DNA of 64,000 bases from Trissonchulus latispiculum (taxonomy: Eukaryota; Nematoda; Enoplea; Enoplida; Ironidae). The stretch's first letter is position 1. The number at the start of each line of letters is the position of its first letter. The stretch covers positions 160,374 to 224,373 of the forward strand of contig JASAND010027724.1 of NCBI GenBank assembly GCA_030248195.1, written 5' to 3'. A program made the translations under genes and the position numbers. Below, piece after piece: positions 11,456 to 21,946 of the stretch. A model generated the notes under the pieces. That model ran no database searches. It saw only the letters and a list, made by a program, of their open reading frames with translations, and was not told where the DNA came from.

Positions 11456-12105
11456 TGTTAAACTCCAAAAGTTGACTCTTATATTCAAATTACTTCTTGG
11501 TTGGATGGTTTTTACAATTAAGGCTGGATATACGATTTTTGACATAAAAACAGAAAATTCTCGGGGGTAGGGTTGGGGGTTCTCAAGGCCCCCATCCAAA
11601 ATCACCGTTGCACCTATGGTTGCTTGCTTCCCCCTGCACTTCTAGCATATCTTCGAGCTGGCGCTAAATTATCTTTACACCTATGGCAGCTTTAATGTCG
11701 TTTCAGTGAATTTCATTTTGTTTCGCTTCATTTCATTTAATTTTATTTCGTTTCATCTTTTTTACTGTCTGCTGATATTCGCATTATTTACACAATTTAA
11801 AACTTCAGTTGCAAACACTTTCTGAGATTGCATTTTTTACCGTTCCCAGTGTTATTTCCTTATCAGGCTTGTGGCTGAAAAATAGCAATTTATCAATCAG
11901 TACTTTGCCAGATGAAGTAAAATCTAAACTAATGAAACTGAGAAAAAACCAAATAAATTAAACAACAAACTGCAAATTTTATACGATTGCAGAGGGCTTA
12001 AGTTTTTCGGCAGCTACCTATTGTTTACATAATATTTCGAAAAATAAAATTAGGTAAATCTTTGTTTTATTCAAACAATCCAATGGTATAATCTGACATC
12101 ACCTA
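9500..12105. other. AT-rich intergenic stretch
   Basis: Nothing recognisable apart from the (GA)n microsatellite at 11414-11452. Short open frames (10507-10716 and 11128-11331, minus strand) lack homologous motifs, codon bias or partners. Confidence 0.4.
11414..11452. repeat. (GA)n microsatellite
   Basis: About nineteen uninterrupted GA units. Confidence 0.95.
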
Positions 12106-12222
12106 CATGGCCACTTTTTGTGCACAGTCTACAATAATTGTGTGCACTGTACTAACATGGCCTAGCGCCTGCCTTAAGGTAACCCTGTCAATCTTTATGC
12201 TCAAGCGCCATGTCTAAACACT

Positions 12223-13126
12223 ATGGGATTCGATAGCTTACCAGATATTTGCCTTTACAGCTATGCAGCCACAACGGAGGCTCTATTACAGTCTACCAGA
12301 GAAGCTAACCAGGAATTGAAATCCATTGGCCTGGAGTTGGAGTTAGAATTTCTGGAGGATCACGGCAATCTCACGGACTCGAATGATGCCCTTTGTCATA
12401 TCACATTGGGCGGACAGTTAAACAGCTGGTCTAAACGGCTCACACTGTGCTTCACTGATCCTGCCCAGTGCTGTCTGGGTAATCAGACAAATGCCAGCAC
12501 CATAAGACTCCTGACTTTGGGAGATACGTATGATGTAGCTACCATGATAACAGAAGCAGACGTCGGGACTGCCTACTCCGCTTACTGCCTAATGCCTGGG
12601 AAGTTGGGAAACCTGTTATAGAAAGGACTATACTATGAAGACCGTTACAATGTGTGCAGGTGGAAATACAGTCAAAAAGGATTCCCATTAGATAATACGT
12701 ATCCTTACGTAATTATATTTCAAGGCGGCTCAACAGACGATCTGGCTAAGCTGGTTGCTGATATCTGCAATGTGTATTGTGTTCCACATTCCAGTCAGAA
12801 GGTTCTAATCTTGTTACCACAGGGGTGGATATCAAAGTTGGGATACAGCTGGAAATACAGTCAAAAAGGATTCCCATTAGATCGTTGTGAACTATTTCCG
12901 ATGGTAACAATTTGGTCAGTTCATCTGATAGTCCCACAAGCCAAGGAATTCAGCAGAAATGTAATGAAATTAAATTATTCAGAGGTGATTGGAAGATCAT
13001 TCGCGCATCAAAACAATGATTTAGTTCAGCTCTTTAACAAAATTTGCTTTGACTTTAGTAACAGTGATAAAGCATTGGAGGACGCTCCTAATCATTTCGT
13101 ACTCAGTTTGGTTTTGGAAGAAGCAG
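12223..13126 (+). pseudogene. Ligand-binding-domain exon of GPCR copy B
   Basis: Two frames (12223-12621 and 12652-13126) match exon 1 of copy A, including LPDICLYSYAATTEALLQS, YVIIFQGGSTDDLAKLV, VLILLPQGWISKLGYSW and LSLVLEEAG. The break between them combines a small deletion with a templated insertion. The donor after GAAGCAG is at the same place as in copy A. Confidence 0.75.
12661..12693 (+). repeat. 33-nt templated duplication inside GPCR copy B
   Basis: This 33-nt block is identical to 12850-12882, 189 bp downstream. Only the downstream block has a counterpart in copy A. At the upstream site copy A instead has about 200 bp of coding sequence. The insertion is therefore secondary. Confidence 0.85.
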
Positions 13127-14024
13127 GTGATTACGTCTATGTTATTTCTAGTGCATAATTTTATTATGTTGGAATTTCGCAGTAACTGTGAAATGCTTGG
13201 AATTTTTTGTTGTATTAATAGTTCTAACTTACCCTAAAATTTTTGCAATACCCTAAAGCATTCATTTCCCCTATTTCGAAGCATAAAGGTGCTATTGCGG
13301 TATTTTTGGCTTGAGGAAGATTGACCCTCTCGTTCAATGCTCTAAAAAATTGTTCCTTCGACAATTCGTTCTAACACGACACATTTCATCAGTTCTGAGT
13401 TCGTTTTCAGCGCTGGTGGTGGTGTTAATTTTTGAGGCCCGTTCCTTCAGTTCAATTTTGAGTGTGTTTCAAATCCTTGACCAAGTTCCCTTTATTTTTT
13501 CTTTTCGACTAATAATATTTAATTGACCTTTCTGTTTTTGTTTTTATTTCTCTTTAAATTTTGACTAACTCAAGTTTAGCTTCGCCCACCGGTTTTCCTT
13601 ATGTTTTCCATGCCATGCCCTGCACTCCCCTGACCCAACCCAATTCTCCCGCTTCCTCCTTGTTATCGCTACTATCTATCCATTTTCTTTCCCCAGCAAT
13701 TGTATGTTTTACTCTGCTAAGTAGCCCGTCGTTTCCATTAAATCCGTTTCATGTTTATTTAATTTATTAACTCTAATTTAATTACTAACTTTGAATCTAT
13801 TTGGCTAAATAGTAACCTGAGGTTAGCTCGGGAAAATTTATAGCTTAGTTACTTTACTCCCCATCTTTTTTATCAAGCCCCGTGCCGGCTCCTACTTCAG
13901 TCCCTTTGCAAAGTGTTCGTCAGAGCCGTCCGAGCAAAATACACAATCGCCAACCGAACATTAGAAACAATAGGTTGTCACTAAAATTTATATATTTCCA
14001 TATAAATTGACCGTAATTGTTTAG
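13127..14024 (+). other. Intron of GPCR copy B
   Basis: The interval lies between the GTGATT donor and the TTTAG acceptor. It is pyrimidine-rich in part (13300-13760). Small open frames here are not conserved in the intron of copy A and are not supported as genes. Confidence 0.5.
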
Positions 14025-14426
14025 GAATTATGAAAGAATACAGATAAAAGCTTCGTTGCTGAACAGCTACAATACAATTTGATCTGGATAGATTCCGAAA
14101 GATATGAACGGCAGAAAAATGCATCTAGACTGCAAAAGTCTTTATGCCAACCTCAATGCGAGTTGCGTCAGGCTAAAATTTGCTAATGGAAATGCCTTGA
14201 TTGCGATGCATTCTGTTACCCAATTACATTGAATCATTCTTGCCATGGAGATCATACTAACACAAACTCGAGTGTCAAGTGCGATACTGGAATGGCACCG
14301 AAAATTATTAACGGTACATGGAGCTGTGAAATCAGTATTCAGGGAATAGTAACTTGGGGCAGTCTAGAAACACTTGTTTTAGCCGTTTTTCCAGTCTTGG
14401 CGTATTGCTGTGCTTACTGTCCCTAG
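14025..14426 (+). pseudogene. Cysteine-rich and TM1 region of GPCR copy B
   Basis: After an acceptor (ATTGTTTAG) the sequence matches copy A (KEY...RIKA, then YERQKNAS and LCQPQC), skipping about 270 bp present in copy A. It continues through VKCDTGMAPKIINGTWSC, a linker that copy A loses to the GGCC repeat, into the first hydrophobic helix (LETLVLAVFPVLAYCC). Confidence 0.65.
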
Positions 14427-15269
14427 TTCACTTGGTAAGATATCGCTCTTCTGCCATGATTAAACTTTCTCTTAAATATCACTTATTTGGATTGCTGTTA
14501 TGCAGCCTGATCCAAGTTTTGACAGTTTTAGTTGCACTGATAGTTTTTGCAATTCCTAGTTGGCACATTGGACCACGCTGCGTTACATTTTGGATTGCGA
14601 CTTGCTTTATCTCAGCTACAGTAGCTGCTTTGATGCTGACGAAACTACAGACCTACCGAGGTTTGGTAAATTTAAAATGATAAAAACGTAGTCATCAAAA
14701 TCCATAAAATAACTGCCAATGCTGTTATGTGTATTTCTGGTACCTGTTGTTTGGCAGGAAGTTTTGTTGATTATCAGCAGGCTGATCTGGCATATTTCTG
14801 GCTAAATACAGAGATCCCTGCCTGGGTGGAAGGTTGCAACTGGTGCAGCCAGCGTCCAAAGACATATTTAATGTCCGCTGCGTTCCTATGGCCGGGCCTG
14901 GTTCATTTATACATCATTCTACGAGGTATGAAATTTGTTAAGGATCAAGTCAGTCTTAATTATATTACCAAAGAAATTCTGCTTCTACTACAATGTTTCA
15001 CCATAAACCTGATCTTGGTTTCCTGCATGGCCCCAGTGATCTGGTTTGGCGGGGGAGCAAGACAGCCTGGAAACAGTCCTGAAACCCAAATGATGTAGTA
15101 CCTATTCAGCATTATCTGCAGTGCGGTGTCGCTGCTGGTCTCTATGGTTCTGCCACAACTTTACTTGACTACATTCAAACCGGCTTATGTAGAAACATTT
15201 TTCTCGACAGCCTCCGTAGGCTGTGCAGTTGCTGCACGACTGCACGGAAGTGGTTTTGCTGAAACTTGA
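14354..15269 (+). pseudogene. Seven-transmembrane region of GPCR copy B
   Basis: Hydrophobic segments in order: YHLFGLLLCSLIQVLTVLVA, FWIATCFISATVAALML, the CISGTCCLAGSF area, MSAAFLWPGLVHLYIILRG, ILLLLQCFTINLILVSCMA and FSIICSAVSLLVSMVLPQLY. They fall in two frames (14354-14680 and 14727-15269), with one in-frame TAG at 15096. The number and spacing of helices and the PQLY...FKP ending support a class C 7TM domain. Confidence 0.7.
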
Positions 15270-15889
15270 ATATGTGCTGTTCACCTGAAGGTACTAAGGT
15301 GTGCGTGCAATGTGCATTAATCTGATTTTGCATAAAAAGCAGCATAGAATGGCTGTACGCGTACTTGCCATAGATCATCTAGTCAAACTTCTATTCACAA
15401 CACCAAAGACAATGTTTTGGTAAAATTACGATTGCTTGCTGAATTTTGTCTGATTTCAAGAACGGGAACCAGCTTCAATGGAAAGCTTCATTTTTGAGCT
15501 AGTCCCATATACGATGATATCATACGATAATTTTGCCCTAATATTAAACAAACAGAAAAAAACTTCTGTCCATCTGAGACGTCTCGTAAAATTAGACAAC
15601 AGGCATATGTATCTATAATTTTGTATATTTTACATTATTTGTAACTGTATATATTATACCTTGGAAACTGTAGAAAAAGCAGGTTACATTGGAATTTTGC
15701 ACCAAGTGAAATTATGATCAGAATTTACTATAATTGGGACCAAAATGGAACTTGATATTAATTCTGATTCTGTCTCCCGTTTTTTCTCAGTTAGTGCAGG
15801 TCTCAGGTCTCCTATTGTGAAGTTTGACTATACTGAGCTTAGTAAAATGTTGTTGCCTGACTTTTGACTACTAGGATAAGACTAAACTA
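15270..15889. other. Intergenic stretch, nothing recognised
   Basis: No gene, tandem repeat or RNA was seen between the GPCR stop codon and the presumed retroelement boundary. Confidence 0.4.
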
Positions 15890-16357
15890 CAGGTGAATAC
15901 CGGTGGTGTGCGATGCTGGAGAATTGTTCGGTCCTGACCAACTGCAACCCGACGAAACGATTACAACGGTTTATTATAACTTTAGCAAAACTTGATGAAC
16001 CAGGTTAATACAAAAACACAAATTTTGACCAAAACATAAACTTTACCAAAATACGAAACAAATCACAAAAACCCGGCAGAAGCCGACTGAGCGACAGAGG
16101 AATCAACCAAAAAGCCACGAATAATCTCCCCAACCTCGAACCTAACAACTACCCAACCTTTCTCCATCAACTTACACCCACAACTGCACCTAACCAACCC
16201 AATATGGAGGATCTCAAGTATTAGCTAGCCAGACCTGCGAATTTAGACAGAAGTGATGTTAGATCATTGAACGTTTGTCAAAGTAATATTAATTCACTTA
16301 GGCTTAGCAGCTCATGAATAATTTATATCTTTCCTGTCGGTGCTAACTTCACATAAT
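15890..16357 (-). repeat. Possible 3' LTR of the NADAR-bearing element
   Basis: Directly 3' of the polypurine-like tract, the minus strand reads TATTATGTGAAGTTAGC and continues for about 460 bp to a region ending GGTATTCACC. It includes an AATAAA-like signal (ATAATAAACC) about 80 bp before that end. Position and contents fit an LTR. Without a second copy in the window the boundaries are guesses. Confidence 0.35.
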
Positions 16358-16358
16358 A

Positions 16359-16369
16359 CCCCCTCTTTT
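16359..16369 (-). other. Polypurine-tract-like site
   Basis: The minus strand reads AAAAGAGGGGG just before the presumed LTR, the expected place for the primer of plus-strand synthesis. A related sequence (CCAAAAGAGTAGGG, then GCACCGACAGGAAA) lies inverted on the plus strand at 16687-16715. Confidence 0.4.
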
Positions 16370-19228
16370 GGCCCCGGGCGGCCTCGGACGGGTCCACTCA
16401 GTTAGACAACTTGATAAAAAGAAGGTTACTCACAGGTACCTTAGGTACTAGTAAAGATAAAACTTTTGTGAAAAATTACGTAAAGATAAAATGAAACGAC
16501 AAGTGGTGAACATACACCATACCACGGTTGAGCACACAACTTTTCTAACATGCTAACCGGCCAACGATAAAACTACTCGGGGAACTGAATCGAGACATTT
16601 TTGACAAAACTACTGCAAAAACTTACTTACCTACTTCAAAACCTACGTAAAAAATTTTTAAATTCCCGCCCGGGATCACCCAGGTACCAAAAGAGTAGGG
16701 TGCACCGACAGGAAACAAGATCAGAAAAAGAGAACAAAACCCATTATTGCAAATATGTAAATAGATGACAAGAAACTATTATGCATAAAGAGAATAAACA
16801 AAAGAATCAAAAATTGTACAAGAATTGTAGCAGCCAACAATGGAATGAAGTAAGATTAACAATGCCAGACAAAAATACTAGATTAGTACAAACAAAAAAG
16901 AAGAAATAGTGTCATCAAGAAATTGTAATTATTCAAGAAAAGAGCGACGAGAATTTGAAATGTCAAAGGAAGAACAAACCGTGTAACCGTTTTTAGTAGA
17001 AAAACAAAACAAACAGGAAAGTGATAGAGAAAAACTAGCTATACCGACACCGACGATTACAACGGATATACCGAGGTGGCGGGAACCCAAACGAAAGAAG
17101 AAAGAAAATGTAATCAACTGAACCCCAATTTTAAAATTTTGATCCCTACGGCTCCCTCCCTGCAAATCACAACCAAACAATAGAACCCGAAAAAGATACC
17201 AATCACCAATACATTGATTGAACAACAACAAAAAATCACACAAGATTAGGATGGGGGACAGTGTCACAGGTGTGCAAAAAAAAGGGACACTGGCGGTATA
17301 CTCCCCAGCGCCGCAGACAATGCAATTCCGGACCGTAGGCAATCACCGAACAGAAAGCCCGTCCAGCCGGACCCTACCAGAGCGAACCGTACCAGGCCTC
17401 GAAGGGTCTCCTGTCCAGTTCCACAGAGTCTAACCCAACCAAACCAGGACCAAAGTCAAACGGGACTGGAACCAGGCACAAATTATGGCCAAACAAGCCG
17501 TGCACCGCCTGGCCCAGCAACCCCATGGCGGCAGGTAGATCAGGAAAAGTTCACAAAGGCCAAAAGGCCACCAGGCGAAGGCAGAAGGCCCCCGAACCTT
17601 CCAAAGGCCAGAAACCAGCGGCCAAGCCTGACCGAGAGCCGACAAGATGGCAGACGGAAGCAGGCAAAAGGAGCCTGCCCCACGGCAAAAGAGACAGGAG
17701 AGCCACAGGTACCAGAACGACCATGGCCCCAGTCACCGTAGAAACAACCAAAGGACGCAAAGCGCCCCCAAAAGTCCAAAAGGGCCAAACCAAGGAGGCC
17801 AGTAGAGCAGCGTTCTCCAAGATGGAACAGGCGAGCAGGGAAGCATGCCCACCGAAGCAGCAGATTGGCCGGAAAGCCACAGGCCAACCACTGGGCCGAC
17901 CACCATCCCAGATGGAATCAAAACAAAGGACGCAAAGCGCCCCGAAAAGTCCAAATAGGAGACCAATAAGGCCACCACCAAATGGTGCCAATCCAAATGG
18001 CTGCCACACCAAACATTGTGCGGCCCAGAGTCAGAACCGACGGCCAACCAGACCGAAACAACTCCTCGGCCGCCCAACCAAACACTCAAAGACCAGACCA
18101 TGGCCGTAACAAGCAGTCCAGAGGCCTGGCAGAACGAGAAGCCAGCAGGGATCCAGCACCTACAACCACCAACCGGGCACGGCGGTACCCAACCGCGCCA
18201 GACCCAGCGCCGAAGCAAATGGCCGGTATGATCCAACCCAAACCAGCTGACGGAACTCCTGGGGAGCACACCCGGCACTGAGGATGGGGGGTCGGCACCG
18301 GCACAGCAAACAAAAGGTTAGCTAAAACACACAAAAACAAAAATTAAGGCAATCAAATAAATCACAAAAGAATCATGATTAGCAAATGGCAAAATTAAGC
18401 AAAACAAAATATTGACGATACATAGTTACAGCCCCACCTATGACTTTAGTAGCTCCAGAACCAATGGGAGAATCGCAGCCCCGCTTAGCGGAGGAGAAAC
18501 CCCAAAGGCCTGTGCTTATCAAAGAGAATCTCAAGGCTAAACTAAATGAAACGGAATCAAAAAGTAAAAAAGAATGTTAAGGAGCGTGCGGCCCACCTCA
18601 CCCGGTGTGCGGAGACCGGAGCGGCCCGCAACTTAACACTCCAAAAGAGAGTGTGAAAAAGGTAGGAGCACCAAAAGTTAAAAGTTGTAAAAAGGTTAAA
18701 AAGAAAAAGTAAAATCTGCTGTGTGGAATTTAGAAAAAGCAACGAAAATCAAAGATCAAAGTTTATTCCAGTGAAAAAGTGAAAATTCAAACGAGATATA
18801 GTCGAGAAAGTTGACTTTAAAGTATCAAGGAGAAAAATCTATACGTACTAGAATCAAAGAAAGAAGAAGGAAATTTTTGAATCGTTTGCAAAACGCAAAG
18901 AATCCAATAAATAGAATACTCAAGTGAACAAGAATTTATAAATGAAATCAAGGGACCAAAAAGAAGGGACATTTATCAAAGAAATCATCTAAAAGAATCA
19001 AAAATAGAACGGCATACGTCAAAAAATCAAGTAGAATAAGCCACACAGCAGATAAAAGTTAAATATAAAAATAGTAAAAAGAAAAGAAAACGGAAAGACC
19101 CCCCACCCCCCATGGTAAAACAGTAAAAGATGAAAGAAAACGGTAAAAAGACTTTTAAGCACCAAATTTAGCACCAACCCGTAAAGAAAGGGGCAAGAAT
19201 ATACACACGGAAAAAACTGCATGAGAAC
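16370..19228 (-). other. Long non-coding region after the NADAR frame; GC-rich block at 17340-18330
   Basis: No convincing gene. 16440-17330 and 18300-19220 are A-rich on the plus strand. 17340-18330 is GC-rich and made of imperfect CCAAA/GGCC/CAGACC words, which keep all frames open on both strands (for example 17525-18109 plus, 17551-18012 minus). Conflicting open frames without motifs indicate compositional openness. This is unusually long for a gypsy 3' untranslated region. Confidence 0.45.
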
Positions 19229-20212
19229 TTAGGGCGGGACGATCCGACCGATCGCCGCCCGATGGGTCCGCTGACGCTCGTTCCAAAGTTCTTCCATTTC
19301 ACGATTCAAATTTGGAAACAATTCAGCGCGCAAGATCATCATAACTTTGCCTAACCAATTGCGATTCCGTTCCTTATGCACGCGGATGACTTCGCTAATA
19401 ATCTGATTATGCGACAAATTATTCAATTGGTTTTTGTTCAATCCAATCCCCCAATAAGGGTCATGGGTTGCCTCAACCAGCAGTCGGCAGCCAGAATAAC
19501 GCAAAAAATCTACAAAATCTGGGCAAGATTTGGCCTTAGCACGAAGAACCTCAAGCATGACAAACGCGCGTACGTGCATATCTTTGCCTTGCCACATTTT
19601 ACGAATGACAGAATCAGGTGGCAACCAACCAAAAATTTGTTCAGCCGCAAATTTGCAGTAGAATGGGTTCAAATACTGCGCGCAGGTCTCAGCAGGGGCA
19701 TGCCAGCAAGCAAAAAAGAAAAGTTTTCGAAATTGATAAGCTTGCTCAGATGTCTGAAAGTACAAACCCCACAATTCAACCCACCCGTTGGCACCCGGAA
19801 CCTCTTTCGGCTCAAGACGAAACATATTGGACGCCGAGTCATATGCGCCTTGAAAACGAGCAATCGGATGAAAGTAAGGGAAATTAGAAGCACGCATTAA
19901 AACATGTCCCAAACACTCATCAGTGACTTCCTTCGCCACCTAAACCATCTTCTTAGATCTTACTGCCCAAACTCTAAGCAAATCTGCCGACTGCTGGAAA
20001 CGCGAAACAGATGGATAGATATTCAAAAATGGAAAAAATCGCGAAACAAGATCAGCTAACGCAGCAACTTTATAGGGCCCAAAACTAACAACTTGAAAAG
20101 ATTCAAAAAGAATTTCACGATCGCGCAAAATAGCTGGAAATTTGATAGAGAGCTTCCAATATTCAGGTTCTTCCAACTGAATACGATAGGAAGGATGAGA
20201 CAAAGGCTCCAA
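19229..20212 (-). pseudogene. NADAR (YbiA-like) domain, C-terminal part of the element's last reading frame
   Basis: The frame runs from 20212 to 19229 with one in-frame TAG at 19940-19942. The NADAR part holds the family's hallmarks in order: an N-terminal SASNMF (compare S-x-x-N-F), FQTSEQAYQFRKLFFFA (the T-S-E-x-x-Y-x-x-x-K core), AEQIFG, a Trp followed by an FVMLEVLRAK helix, LLVEATHDPYWGIG at about 19440-19480 and NRNWLGKVMMILR. NADAR enzymes act on ADP-ribose-linked or riboflavin-pathway N-glycosidic bonds (YbiA/RibX family). The acidic residues and WGIG/NxLG motifs expected at the active site are all present. The domain is about the usual 150-160 residues. The TAG lies before it, so a protein starting downstream could still contain the whole domain. 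Confidence 0.85.
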
Positions 20213-20240
20213 TTTATCCCATGTGATGACAGGACTTGCA

Positions 20241-20471
20241 TCAGAAAAAAAGAGTCTTTATAATCTCAAAATAATTGTCCATCGCAAAAGCAGTCAGTGA
20301 AAAGGGAGCATGGTTCAAAGTTTTCAAATAATTGTCCCAATATTTGAAAGAACTGGTAAAATAAGGATTCAAAAGCGAAGAATCCAATTTTGAAGAAAAA
20401 TCAGGCAAAGTCACCACCTGCCACTCAAATTCTGAGTAGACCCGCAATGGGACTGCCCTGCGGTCATTCAA
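20241..20471 (-). pseudogene. Frameshifted piece of the element's last reading frame
   Basis: The frame reads NDRRAVPLRVYSEFEWQVVTLPDF and so on. It lies between the 20540-21394 frame and the NADAR frame, offset by indels, and has no recognised domain. It is probably part of the same original protein because the three frames abut with only small gaps and similar composition. Confidence 0.4.
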
Positions 20472-20539
20472 AATAGCTGACCAAACTGCCTGATGGTAAT
20501 GCGGGTCAATTTAATGTGGACCCTTGTACTTAGGAGCCC

Positions 20540-21394
20540 CTAAAAGGGCACCATCATCAGTGGTAAGAGCCAGCGACGAGGTTTCATAGACCTGATTTCC
20601 CGATCCAGAGAAAACCCACTACGATGCGTAATATGCGGCGGTGGATCCGCATAAAAACGAGGAATCGATTTTTCCACCAAATAGCGCGCAGAATACTTAT
20701 ACAAAACTTGCTTCGAATTTGCAGGATGTTCCCAAGGGGCCGCCGAACACTCAAATTGTTGATTCATGCTCGCAAAAGATAAGAAATGTTCATCAGGCCA
20801 CCGAATCGTGTGAGACGGAGGCAATGTTGCAGGGTCCCTCAATGAAAAAGTCTGCAAAGGAATGACCAATTTCAATGGAGGCAAATGTTCATCTTTATGC
20901 TGTGGAAAATCGCGCTTAGCATACCTAGGATCAGTCGAAGGAGGTTGTGAGGCCTCCTGAGCCTCCGCAGATCCGGAAGTCCCAGGTTGTCCAGAAATGG
21001 ACGAGGCCTCGTCCGAGCTAAAACGTACCGTAGTACGTGAAGCCGGGACTGAAGAAGAGCGAGAAGGGCGATTTGCGCCCGGAGTAGGAGCAAACATAGG
21101 ATCGGGAGTCAATCCCATTCCTGCAGATGGAGTGCCGGCAGGCGGGACGCCCCCTTGCTCCGGAAATGTAGAACCCGGAAAAATAATTTGTAAAAGTTGA
21201 GTCATAGAAAAATCAGCGCGCGACATCAAAACGTAAACAATTTCAATAGTATCCCCATGGGGCTGGATGACCAATCCAGACCAACAAAAGTTCCTTAGAA
21301 AAACCCAACGAAGCGAGGACCGCAAATTGAAGATCCTTCGAACCTTGAGGCATGCGGTGCCAAAATGCGTCAGAAAAAGACGTTTGAGCTGCAA
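20540..21394 (-). pseudogene. Proline/serine-rich segment of the element's last reading frame
   Basis: This 284-codon frame has a disordered Pro/Ser/Gly middle (PPAGTPSAGMGLTP and SSVPASRTTVRFSSDEA) and an ordered C-terminal half (DPRYAKRDFPQHKDEHLPPL, then FYADPPPHITHRSGFSLDRE) that I do not recognise. It overlaps the 21243-21914 frame, consistent with one indel between two pieces of a single protein. Confidence 0.45.
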
Positions 21395-21914
21395 TAGGTA
21401 ATGAGCCCAGCCCTGGAGTGAGAAAATTTAAATGTGGCATATACCACTCAACCTGTGACTGACCCGCCTGTTGTAAATGCGGCTGATTTTGCACGTTCCA
21501 GATGGGGACTGTAGGGGAAGGGGAGGGAGAGGTAGGGGCGGAACGGGAGGAGGGACGGGGAAGGGACATACGCAGAGGGCAGCTCATACGCGGCTGAAAA
21601 GTGGAGGTGGGCGCCGACTGATTTCGTAGAAATTGAAAAGATTCACTAAAAGTAGGAGGGCGCACCACCCGTGTTTGAGTAGAAATAGCCGCTGCAGAAG
21701 TAAACGCAGATAAATTTGGACGTGGCGGAGCCGGCCAAGCTCCGAGTGGAGCTGGAACCGGCTGAGGCGACGGCTCGACAGCCATTTGCCCCGCCAAAGA
21801 AAGAGAATCAGACACTAAATTTGCGGGTAACAAAACTGAAGCAAGACGCGGGGGGCCCTTGTTCGGCCTGCAACGAAAGGCCAATTGAACACAGGGCTGA
21901 TCTAAATTTACCAA
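21243..21914 (-). pseudogene. Proline/serine-rich segment, upstream piece
   Basis: Frame with low-complexity Pro/Ser/Ala sequence (LPRPSSRSAPTSPSPSP) and a C-terminal half (WYMPHLNFLTPGLGS, then ASLGFSKELLLVWIGHPAPW). No domain recognised. It follows a stop at 21947 after a frame change. Confidence 0.4.
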
Positions 21915-21946
21915 TGAAAGAGAAGAATTTTCATTTGAGTGAAACG

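Larger units (their letters stand above)
12107..15269 (+). pseudogene. Class C GPCR-like gene, copy B: full domain order but disrupted
   Basis: A paralogue of copy A on the opposite strand. Probable start is ATG 12107, whose hydrophobic leader aligns with that of copy A. Ligand-binding exon to 13126 (donor GTGATT), cysteine-rich exon from 14025 (acceptor TTTAG), then seven hydrophobic segments between about 14330 and 15190. The last reads LPQLYLTTFKPAY, resembling the class C TM7 end (PK-x-Y, then FKP). Lesions: a 1-nt deletion near 12192 and a 2-nt deletion near 12595 causing the stop at 12619-12621, a 33-nt filler at 12661-12693 replacing about 180 bp, about 270 bp missing from the cysteine-rich exon, frame changes near 14420 and 14690, and TAG at 15096-15098. 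It ends at TGA 15267-15269. Confidence 0.75.

Noticed and set aside
17525..18278. Long overlapping open frames on both strands (up to 194 codons)
   Set aside because: GC-rich, stop-poor composition opens every frame. No motif, and the two strands give conflicting predictions.
15096..19942. Reassigned TAG codon, because TAG interrupts both the GPCR 7TM frame and the NADAR frame
   Set aside because: Both loci also carry frameshifts, so they are decayed. The UBXN4-like gene gives no TAG-sense codon. Chance nonsense mutations are enough.
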